Assembly (NCBI GenBank): GCA_946902985.2
Contig: OX336397.1
Coordinates: 183,586,813 to 183,650,812, forward strand
Direction of reading: 5' to 3'
DNA from: Meconema thalassinum
Taxonomy: Eukaryota; Arthropoda; Insecta; Orthoptera; Tettigoniidae
DNA: 64,000 nucleotides
This document shows, piece after piece, positions 55,140 through 64,000 of the stretch. The position numbers and the translations under genes were made by a program. Each line of letters opens with the position of its first letter. Position 1 is the stretch's first letter. The notes beneath the pieces are model-generated. The model was not told the origin of the DNA. It saw only the letters and a program-made list of their open reading frames with translations, and made no database searches.

Positions 55140-56155
55140 ATATAAAAATGAAAGTTTGTCTGTTTTTTTCTGAATGACTACGAAAATTTGTGTTACTTAC
55201 GCGTTTCAGACTGTTTTATGACGGATGCGCGCGAAAATAAAAAATGCTGTCTGTATGTCTGTCTGCTTGTCTGTATGTGGACAATTTTGTTCCCTTATAA
55301 TTCGAGAACGGCTGGGTGGATCGACGTAAAATTTGGTACAGATATCCTTCAGAGGCACGACACTAATCATTGATGGAACTAAAGGGACCCCGAAAAACAC
55401 ATTTTAAGGCCCTAAAACCAAACAGTTTTTGAGATATTCCCGGAAAATTAATTTCATTTAATACAATAATAAAAGAAAGCAAGCCGGTAACCATGGCAAC
55501 AGAAACTCACAGGTCCATCTATTGCTGTAAGACGCAATACAATTCCATTTATTACATTACTGAGATAGTTTGCAAACGGCTATAAGGTTACAACGGAACC
55601 AAATTAAGCTGTAAAATTCATCAATACACATAATGCGCTTAAGGGGGTCAAGGGGTATTCTAGAATTTTTTCACGCGATTTACACGTGCTGGTGTGGTAC
55701 GGAAGGTCTATTATATATCCATCCCTATATTGTTATATTATTATTATAATTATTATTATTATACCACGGCCTACAACGACGAGACAAAATTTATTTTCAG
55801 CCCCTTGGTATCAGAAACGAAACTAGAGGCCCCTAAACTGCCGTATGGGGTTCCCGAAAACTACATTTTAAGGCTCTAAAACCAAGATTGTCTGAGATAT
55901 TCACAGAAAACTAATTTCATTTAATAAACTAATGTACGAATGCAAGCCAGTAACCATGACAACAGTGTCTCAAAAAGTTACATCCAACTTTCCAACTATT
56001 TCTGCAAGAACTAATGCCACTCCATTTATTAAATTTATGTGAAAGTCTGCAAATGGCAGACAGGCTGTAAAATTCATCAATGCGCTTAAGGGGGTCAAGG
56101 GGTACCCTAGATATTTTCACAAGACTTAAACGGGTGATAGGTCTATTATATCTTC
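55140..56155 (+). repeat. Two diverged direct units of about 450-465 bp
   Basis: Unit 1 (about 55385-55715) and unit 2 (about 55850-56155) share ACATTTTAAGGC-x-CTAAAACCA, GAGATATTC, TTTCATTTAATA, GCAAGCC-x-GTAACCATG and AATGCGCTTAAGGGGGTCAA. An entry sequence with TGTCTGTATGTCTG repeats precedes. Short dispersed element of unknown type; no gene. Confidence 0.7.
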
Positions 56156-56879
56156 AAACAGGAACATTATTTTCAAAAATTCCTGAATTGAAATAGTTCC
56201 TTTTTTATTTTATTTTTTTGCTTTTAGGAATTTGGGCCATTGGAGGCTAAAAAACCTGAATTTTCATGCACCACAAGCCTTCATAATTTATTAAAGGGGT
56301 CTTCCTCTGGATGCGGCCTTGACACAACAGTGAGGGTCAGTTTTTATGTGACGTGTGTTGCGTTTCGTCTACGAGGTTTTCAATTTTATTTTCACGACAG
56401 GAAGTATACGTTAAGTAAATTTAGTTTCCGAACATATTTGAACTAATCATTCTTCTTTGTCGACAAACAGGTTCAAATCCCGTAACCATTTCAACAGTAG
56501 CTCAATTGATTACGTCTGGTTATTAATACCAAAGACCGTTCGAAGAATGGGTACTTCTTCTAGTCTCTTTATAAAACAAACCGTTAGTCCGTTAAAATAT
56601 TGCTAGTATTTGCGTGAGAGCGAAGTGAAATTAAGTGTGTTACCTTAAACCACAAAATTGAACACACTCAAAACTTTGTGGCATGGTTATGTATTTCTAC
56701 ACGAATATTTTACGAGTTTCCCCTGAATAATAATGAATTAATATCGCATAATTAATAATAGTGGGGAAATATGTGAAATTCACTTTGAAGCGGAAGTTTA
56801 GCACGCGCATTATAAATGGAAAAACCTAAACATTCCTACAACGAGGGTAAATATAAAGTAAAGTATGTTTAACACTTAC
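56156..56879. other. Intron-like stretch without recognised genes
   Basis: A 68-codon plus-strand frame (56240-56446) has no recognisable domain. It would be part of the intron left of the exon at 56880-56938. Confidence 0.35.
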
Positions 56880-56938
56880 TCATTTAAGTGATTTCCACTT
56901 TCATCTGCTTCATCATTCTGATTTTCTTCTTTTACATC
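56880..56938 (-). CDS. Candidate zinc-finger gene exon, acidic linker
   Basis: The minus-strand exon lies between an acceptor (CTTATCCCCAG|GATG) and a donor (AATGA|GTAAGTGTT). It encodes DVKEENQNDEADESGNHLN plus two bases of a split codon. The VKEE motif is a SUMO-site-like sequence common in insect zinc-finger proteins. Its end phase (two bases left over) fits the first codon of the finger exon at 46906-48244, and its start phase fits the preceding exon at 57901-58002. No transcript evidence. Confidence 0.6.
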
Positions 56939-57514
56939 CTGGGGATAAGATGGAATAATTTTAGTAAGTGTTATCACCTTATACTATTACACGAATGCCA
57001 ACCCATGTAATTGTACAGCACTGCTCAGCTGAAGTGAAGATATACTCGCTGAATGACTTTCAACTGTCCTTCATATCCTAGCGCTAGAGATAAACTTTAT
57101 ACGGATAAGTGGTTATAATCACCAGTTCTAGAACTTATAATACACTTTTAGAGACCACATTAAATTTACAGCGAATGAAAATGATAAGATCAGTGCCCTA
57201 ATGGAAGTAATGGCTTTTAGGTTTGGGGACAAGTGAACTTTAACTTTTAATTCTTTTAGCCGTAAGACCATAAGAGAGGGACAACAATACAATATACCAT
57301 AAAAGGTACTACGGTCCCAACACGTGCACATAGCATAGAGTAACAAGCTCCTGGACTGCCCATACGAGTATAATTATGGAAAATAAAGGCATAAATCAAT
57401 CAACATTCAGAATATTATATCACGCATTTCTTCATAATTCACTGCAATTTTATATTTTAATGTTCAATAAGAACATTGATTTAATTAAATGCCTCTATGG
57501 GGAGTCTATTATAG

Positions 57515-57800
57515 AATTGTGTGTCTGCTAGAGTACGGGAACACACAGTTTGCAAAGGAGATTAGAGCAGCTAGTAACCCTACGAATTATATGTCTGCTA
57601 GAGTACGGGAGTACACAGTTTGCAAAGGAGATTAGAGCATGCTATTAACTATAAGAATTATGTGTCTGCTAGTGTATGGGAGTACACAGTATGCAAAGGA
57701 GATTAGAGCAGCTAGTAACTCTAAGAAGTATGTGTCTGCTAGTGTACGGGAGCACACAGTTTGCAAAGGAGATTAGAGCAGGTACTAACAGCCAATTGCT
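57515..57800 (+). repeat. 70-bp tandem repeat, nearly four units
   Basis: Units begin GTGTCTGCTAGAGTACGGGA at 57521, 57591, 57662 and 57732 and contain ACACAGTTTGCAAAGGAGAT TAGAGCA. They lie about 100 bp left of the exon at 57901-58002, within the candidate intron. Confidence 0.9.
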
Positions 57801-57900
57801 TCCAATTTTCATCAACTTAATTGTGAGAATACAACCCTTAATCCCGAAATGCTGTTAGGTGATACGGAGATGTCTTGAAGATAAGCATGAAGATACTTAC

Positions 57901-58002
57901 CTCTTTCCAATCTGAAGATGATGTTTCTGTTTTGATGCATGGATCAATTTCCGGTATCGAAGATTCCTCAATCTTAATATCCGTGTGATGGTCTGCATCG
58001 TC
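57901..58002 (-). CDS. Candidate zinc-finger gene exon, acidic region
   Basis: 102-base exon (34 codons, phase 0) between an excellent acceptor (TTTCTTTGCAG|GACGATGC) and donor (GGAAAGAG|GTAAGTATC). It encodes DDADHHTDIKIEESSIPEID then PCIKTETSSSDWKE. IKIE and IKTE are again SUMO-consensus-like. This kind of acidic, IKxE-rich segment is typical of exons ahead of C2H2 arrays in insects. The first coding exon with the start codon was not found; it may lie further right, beyond the P-element remnant. Confidence 0.65.
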
Positions 58003-58714
58003 CTGCAAAGAAATGACTTGTTTCACATGTATGTTCCTTTGCGGAGGTGGAATTATATCCTACAGATTGTTTGTAAACTTGCACTGAAGGAATTAAGGAA
58101 TAAAATAACATACTAAAGGTAACTCAACCCACCATTCATAGTTTTATTTCGTCTATGGCTACATGGTAAAAAAACTAACAATTTTTGTCAAACAGGATTT
58201 CAGTTAGAATACACTCACAAAACGTGGGCCTAGCTTGTTGTCACTAGCATTGAGTGTGTGTTGCAACTTTTCGGCGTGGATGCAGTTACTTAGAGTTACC
58301 ATTTAACGTTAATAAGGACAGGCAACGTTGATAGATTTTGTGTTAGAAATCTCGTACCAAGCGTTGATTATTTGAAACAATTCTGATCTCAAGGATATCC
58401 AACGTAAGGAGTAATTTAACGTGAATGATAAACAAATAGGGGTTTATTTGTAATTACAGCGACAGCTACTTGAAGTCTCATTTCATATAAATTCACTTGT
58501 AATACATAATACATGAGTCATTGAGGTTATCTAGATGATTACGCATAATAGAGAACTAAAAAAGGATAATTTTATAGACATCAGCTTAAGAGCTTCTCTA
58601 AACGATAATGGCGACCGTGGTCCAATAAAAAGCTGAGAAACACGACCATAGAACATCTTTCGGGTGATTTTAATGGTGGCTTCGTGCCAGTCCAAAACTT
58701 CACACATCTCCATT
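58003..58714. other. Stretch without recognised genes
   Basis: A 73-codon minus-strand frame (58531-58752) overlaps a dispersed repeat and is not assigned. The rest is AT-rich. Confidence 0.35.
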
Positions 58715-58763
58715 GTTTTGTTATTGTTTAATGGGCGGAACTGCGAGGTCATCTGCCCCTAAA
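58715..58763 (+). repeat. GGGCGGAACT-type dispersed repeat, copy 2
   Basis: TTATTGTTTAATGGGCGGAA CTGCGAGGTCATCTGCCCCT; see 26407-26463. Confidence 0.6.
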
Positions 58764-58811
58764 CACATCTCATCCTCCTAGAAAAACGAAGAACCCCTAA
58801 CCATCAAATAT

Positions 58812-58997
58812 GTGTGCAACATTGGAGGCTATGATGAAGATACTGACAGTCACAGCTACCAGTGGACACTGTTCTCAAGGGTGGACCATCAATATATTCA
58901 CAGCCATGGGTACCTGCGGAGGGAGGCATCAAGGTGGGAGGAGGACCAACATCATATTGACAGGGCAAGCAATGAAGGTCACCCCAAGCCTCATTGA
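58812..58997 (+). other. His/Asp/Arg-rich ORF between two dispersed repeats
   Basis: 61 codons with unusually ordered composition (GGYDEDTDSHSYQWTLFSRV, then many H, R, E, D). G+C content is higher than the surroundings. Overlapping frames are also open. It lies between two copies of the GGGCGGAACT repeat, so it may be the body of a short transposable element; no family recognised. Confidence 0.3.
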
Positions 58998-59067
58998 GTG
59001 TTCGGACACTTCTGATCTCCTAATTTAGATTTACAATTGAAATCCGACCCACTCTGGTTATGTTTGT

Positions 59068-59115
59068 TAGTTATTGTTTGAAGGAGCGGAACTACGAGGT
59101 CAACTGCCCCTAAAT
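59068..59115 (+). repeat. GGGCGGAACT-type dispersed repeat, copy 3
   Basis: TTATTGTTTGAAGGAGCGGA ACTACGAGGTCAACTGCCCC; same orientation as 58715-58763. Confidence 0.6.
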
Positions 59116-59736
59116 GACGACGCACTCTGGAACACACATGTCTCACGGGCTAGTCTAGGTTTTGAAAGGGGCAATCAAGGATCTCGTGGACCCTCTACCT
59201 CAACGTACAGGAATGTCTCCTTCGTCCTAAACTCTTCGGATAATTTAGGTGGTGTTCTAAAAGAATAGAATCTTCCAACTCTCTGTCGTTTGAGTTTTAT
59301 AGAAATATACATTAGATGTGAAAGAGTTAGGGTCGATTGTATAAACATCGGCTGACTGGGGATCAATTTGACTGGAGTTCATAATCCGAACCAAGTTCAG
59401 TCGTCGTCCATGTAGTATAAAACTATTCACTGGTTCCGAGATCAATTTGATCACCAGTTCTGTCATTTCAACAGCGTAATAATATAGTAAGGATATTCGC
59501 CAATAGAGTGCACTAAACTCATCTCGCAGAGCGATCTTCAACTTTTTGTTTGTTTAACTTTGTATGTGTTAGCCTCAAAAGAAAGAAAGTGTATTTACAT
59601 GTGTTGGGGATGATAACCTATGTAGTACATAAGATAAGTGCACACCAGGTTCGTCTGAGTGTCAAACAAAAATAAATAAAAAATTAATATCATTGCAGTG
59701 ACAGAAAAAAAGTTGGAAAATAACTGAGAGCCTCAT
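59116..59736. other. Stretch without recognised genes
   Basis: Open frames of 60-95 codons on both strands around 59175-59541 show no domain. Nothing else seen. Confidence 0.35.
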
Positions 59737-61262
59737 TTATTTGTGTTTTTGTTTGTTTGTTATTGATAGGGCACGCTTTTGAGTTTCTAACAGGTCTGCT
59801 ATCGTCTTCTTTTGAAGTTCTGAGCCATCGTCTAACACGAAATCTTCATCTAGAAAGTGATTTCTTAACAATTTCAACAGATGGGGAACATCAAAGAAAA
59901 ACCCCACATTTCTGATACTGTCCACTGGAGTGCTGAGAATGCCACAACCCTCAAGCTGGCTAATAAAGTTTTGTTACAACTCTGAAGTCATTATCACATC
60001 GAAGTCATAAAAGGCGAGCTGCTTCCATTTAGCAAACAGCCCTCGGACCATAGCTACCTGGGCGTTACTGTGGGCCCCTAATATGAGATCGTCTGATGAA
60101 TCTTAAGATATTTTGCTGTCAATAATCATTTCATCAAACGATAAGACTGCAATTTTCCCTGAATCCTTGTAATTTGCTGCACTGGCTTTCAACGGACAAA
60201 GTACTCTCTCAGAATTCCAAGTCTGCACATAAATTGCCAAATGTATTTCTGTAGATTTGTATGTAGCGTTTTCTCAAATATTCGTATGCTTTCTTCGAAA
60301 GTGATCTAAGTGCGAGGGCATTTGCTACGTCCTCTGAAGACTTTTTCACCCTCATTTTACCTCCTAATAAACATCGAATCTGCCCTACAGAAAAACAAGC
60401 GAAGAGAGCTTTTACCATCTCCCTTCTATAAGCCCCCATGCGTACTTGCGCCGAAAGGGTTTGTGGTTTGGGGTTTTAAGCTTTCGTAGAGCCACTTCCC
60501 TTCGTCTTAAATCCACATTTATATTTTCGAAAACCCCGACCCATTTTAGGATTTGAATCATTTCATCATTTTGCAGCGATTCAGTGTTAGTTCCCTGATC
60601 AAGTTTCCGATTTTAGGTGAAGTCTCCAAATTTGATAGTGCCCGTTTCCTCACGCTCCTAGCTTCATGACGCTTTTCTCTGCCACTGGTAACATGTAGAG
60701 TGTAGATAAGAGTTGTATTTCATGATTTTTAGAGCACGTACGAGAATGAAATCTAAGTTGTTAAATAACAAATACTAAGACTCCCATAATTACACTGAAT
60801 TCTAGAGAATCGCACCTCTTTATGCTGCATCAAATAAGTACTGTAGCTTCGTTTTAGATAGAAGATTGCTTGAAATACCGATCAACATATTTATTGAACC
60901 AATTATAGTTACTCGTACACTCAGTAATTAAACAAATACCTGTTCTGCAATTTGGTCCGTGAAGGTGCTTGGGCTGTAGCTTGAGCCGGGAACTGTAATA
61001 GACGGATCAGCATCCGCACGCAATATTTTTCTCTGTCGTAATCTTAAAACGTCATTTTTCAAATCTCGATCATAGTCTTCTGGACGGAAATGTATAGAAC
61101 ACACTCGAGCGTTATCGGGGTTGAATTTGTCACTTCGCTTACAGCATAGCACCCACACTCCTCTGAGCTCCTCTATCCCTTTGGAAACCTGTGATACATA
61201 ACACCAAAACCGGCGTTTTTGCTTCTCCAATGAGTGCACTGTGCGAAAGCACAATTAACTTT
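59737..61262 (-). pseudogene. P-element transposase with THAP domain, truncated
   Basis: Reads right to left. The THAP DNA-binding domain begins at VNCAFAQC (zinc Cys pair) and HRFPKG near 61255-61175, shifts frame by one base, then runs LRGVWVLCCKRSDKFNPDNA, RVCSIHF (Cys-x2-His) to an ADPSI end near 61000. After a gap come SSEDVANALALRSLSKKAYE and YLRKRYIQ (60380-60250), then AVLSFDEMIIDSKIS (first catalytic Asp), VRGLFAKWKQLAFYDFDVIM and FFFDVPHLLKLLRNHFLDED (to 59737). This is the order of P-element and THAP9 transposases. No ATG precedes VNC. There are in-frame stops near 60105 and 59975 and at least two frameshifts. The C-terminal GTP-binding and catalytic parts are missing. Confidence 0.85.
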
Positions 61263-62349
61263 GTATTTACTGCTGTTACTCTTGGTTAACCACAAGACAC
61301 GATTAAACAAATAAAGTGTGCAATGGTATTCTAGCTAGGCGCGCGATTTTCCGCAACTATGCATTCTACTGTTGCAAGCCAACTACCTTATGGCGACAGC
61401 ATATCACGTGATGAGAAGCGCGGCCCCCCTAGGTCTTATAGTGTAGAGGAGGCAGCTCATGAGTAACCAAGAGCCTGGGCTACAACAGCTTACCGATTAA
61501 CAGGTCATGTTAAAACAATTTGATACCAATCTCTGACAGGGTTTGAGCAGCCTTCTTTTGTTTCTGCGTCATTTTGGGGATTCGGACATGGTCATCAGCA
61601 CCTTCCACTTGGGTGTATGTTAAAGATTTGACTTTATTTGAGATACACACTATTTGGCAATACAACTGAAAACTTTCCATAAATTAAATCTCTATAATGT
61701 ATTTAGGGTTCTGCATTGATTATTCTTCTAATTTTAAGAAAACCGTTACCGGTACTGTCCAACGCTAGGTCTCCTTACCACGCCGCAGTGGAGAGGCAAA
61801 CTTATCTGTTTACAGGAACTATGCTGAGAATGCTATTTATGGACAACGTGGTTCAGTAGCATGGTTTCCCACAGTCTCAAATTAAATATGGATACATTTT
61901 GATATAAAGATAAGTAAGCCTCTGTGGAATTTGTTACACCAGACCACATTTTATTGAAAGGGGGAGGATATAAATCTCCTGATGGCATCTGGTTAGTTCC
62001 AGCATCAAACATAGGAAGAAGCTACTCATTACCAAGCAATACACTTAAAATATCCCCTGATAATAATACAAATAAAACAAATTATTTAGCACGATTTTTC
62101 CTAGACTTTTACTTATTAATTATTTACAAGTGCACTTTATGCCCTAAGGCTAAATGAAGGCTTAACCATGGTGAGAATTCACTTGTTTAAAGTACACACC
62201 ACACAGCATCTGTTATTTTCTAACATGTGTTATTGTTGCAGGTAGCTTTCGACGAGCCCCTTAGATCAGCACAGAGGACAATGGGGAGAATCTGAATTGC
62301 AAATATAATTAGAATATGAAATGTTCAGCAAGCAGAAACTGAAGAAAAT
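61263..62349. other. Stretch without recognised genes
   Basis: A 77-codon plus-strand frame at 61924-62157 shows no known domain. No P-element terminal repeat could be identified by eye right of the THAP region. Confidence 0.35.
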
Positions 62350-62735
62350 AATAATAATAATATCGTATGGCCTCGGTTGCCGGGTGCAAGCTTTGTAATT
62401 TGACACCCAGAGGGTAGGTTGCATGTCGAATTTCGTTGTTCCTTGAATCACTATGAAAGTCAAGGAGGTTAGATATCTAAGCTCCTTCAACACTATAGCG
62501 CATTCTACTCGAGATATGAGGAACTTTGTGTTGCCGGAAACTCCCGAGATTAATTTTGCCATTATGAACACGGCCTACTGAATTCAAATGGGTTCTTTGA
62601 CATGTCAACATCGTATAACATGCGTGTCGCATTTTTTGCCAGCTTTCAAAAATCACTTACTACGGCCAGGAGCGAACCTGCAATCTTGGGGTTAGTAGTC
62701 CGACACGCTATCCACTCACCCACCGTGGAAAGCTA
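62350..62735 (-). mobile_element. tRNA-derived SINE with (AAT)n tail
   Basis: Minus-strand head at 62735-62650: CACGGTGGGTGAGTGGATAG (A box) and GCAGGTTCGCTCCTGG (B box). The body includes CACCCAGAGGGTAGGTTG and ends leftward in an ATT microsatellite (TAATAATAATAATAT on the plus strand near 62350), the SINE tail. About 385 bp. Confidence 0.75.
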
Positions 62736-62904
62736 CTAAAGAAAATGAAATGTGCTAATGCATTACTTGATATAAAGAAAATTAAAGTATGTAATGTTTA
62801 TTCTGAAGTAGTTGTTAATTCCTCAGGCCTTGATAATTCCTGAAATTGTTGTCCACCATTGACTATCAGAGATAAACGCTTTCCAATAATAAAAGAAAAG
62901 AATG

Positions 62905-64000
62905 TGTGAATGCACACACTATGGCTACAGCTGGTGATCTATTACAGTATTGTTATAGCGTGTGATGTACACCATATAGCCACAGCTGGTGATCTATTAC
63001 AGTATTGTTATAGCGTATGATGTACACCCTATAGCTACAGCTGGAGATCTATTACAGTATTGTTATAGCATTTGATATACACCCTATAGCTACAGCTGGT
63101 ATTCTATTACAGTATTGTTATAGCATGTGATGTACACCCTATAGCTACAGCTGGTGATCTATCACAGTATTGTTATAGCATGTAATGTACACCCTATAGC
63201 TACAGCTGGGGATCTATTACAGTATTGTTATAGTATGTGATGCACACCCTATAGCTACAGCTGGTGATCTATTACAGTATTGTTATGGCATGTGATGTAC
63301 ACCCTATAGCTACAGCAGGTGATCTATTACAGTATTCTTATAGCATGTGATGTACACCCTATAGCTACAGCTGGTGATCGATTACAGTATTGTTATAGCA
63401 TGTGATGTACACCATGTAGCTACAGCGGGTGATCTATTACAGTATAATTATAGCATGAGATGTACACCCTATAGCTACAGCTGGTGATCTATTACAGTAT
63501 TGTTATAGTATGTGATGTACACCCTATAGCTACAGCTGGTGATCTATTACAGTATTGTTCTAGTATGTGATGTACACCCTATAGCTACAGGCTGTGATCT
63601 ATTACAGTATTGTTATAGCATGTGACGTACACTCTATAACTACAGCTGGTGATCTATTACAGTATTCTTATATCATGTGATGTACACCCTATAGGCTCAG
63701 CTGGTGATCGATTACAGTATTGTAATAGCATGTGAAGGACACCCTCTAGCTACTGCGGGTGATCTGTTACAGTATTATTATAGCATGAGATGTACACCCT
63801 ATAGCTACAGCTGGTGATCTATTACAGTATTCTTATAGTATGAGATGTACACCCCATAACTACAGCTGGTGATCTATTACAGTATTGTTCTAGTATGTGA
63901 GATACACCCTATATCTACAATTGGTGATCTATTGCAGTATTGTTATAGCATGTGATGTACACCCTATAGCTACAGCTGGTATTCTATTACAGTATTGTTA
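62905..64000 (+). repeat. 55-bp satellite array, continues past the window
   Basis: About twenty head-to-tail units of CTGGTGATCTATTACAGTAT TGTTATAGCATGTGATGTAC ACCCTATAGCTACAG; unit starts at 62931, 62986 and 63041 give a 55-bp period. Units differ by 0-8 substitutions. The left edge is gradual; the right edge is outside the window. Confidence 0.95.

Noticed and set aside
62931..64000. CRISPR array
   Set aside because: The units are head-to-tail with no unique spacers, and the sequence is eukaryotic; it is a satellite.

Overview
The window looks like arthropod, most probably insect, nuclear DNA from a large, repeat-rich genome. It has no operons and no bacterial-style gene spacing. Nearly every recognisable coding stretch belongs to a eukaryotic mobile element (BEL/Pao, LINE, SINE, hAT, P element, Mutator-like). 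Introns and splice sites are visible, and long stretches are tandem or dispersed repeats. Almost all coding regions are broken by stops or frameshifts. The species cannot be named from the sequence.

Layout. 1-9708: two BEL/Pao LTR retrotransposon copies in tandem on the minus strand, sharing a central LTR (about 2459-3787); a further LTR lies at about 8355-9708. 9709-16578: a 6.9 kb element bounded by about 705-bp inverted repeats, each built from several copies of a degenerate motif. Inside are a broken inhibitor-of-apoptosis (IAP) gene, a small intact orphan ORF, two frameshifted FLYWCH zinc-finger genes and a short conserved-looking module with an AGHTGH core. 17015-17923: the C-terminal half of a Mutator-like transposase. 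18590-21420: tandem repeats, a 35-bp poly(G) run and a 1.5 kb terminal-inverted-repeat element. 21421-25585: mostly unrecognised. 25586-28926: two LINE remnants, one with a clear target-site duplication. 29484-37080: a SINE, a hAT remnant, chimeric repeats and two more LINE pieces. 37081-41100: nothing recognised. 41820-45160: motif units related to the 9.7-16.6 kb inverted repeats, then a second Mutator-like transposase interrupted by a SINE. 46906-58002: three minus-strand exons with matching phase that appear to form one C2H2 zinc-finger gene, its introns filled with LINE, tandem-repeat and MITE-like DNA. 59737-61262: a P-element remnant with a THAP domain. 62350-64000: a SINE and a 55-bp satellite that runs off the window.

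The most unusual locus is 9709-16578. It combines gene cargo of virus/Polinton flavour (an IAP with two BIRs and a RING) with multi-unit inverted repeats whose motif also lies next to both Mutator-like transposases here. This suggests a cargo-carrying DNA element possibly mobilised by that transposase family, but no transposase, polymerase or integrase was found between its inverted repeats, so the assignment is inference. The only candidate host gene is the zinc-finger gene, and it carries an in-frame stop in its fifth finger.
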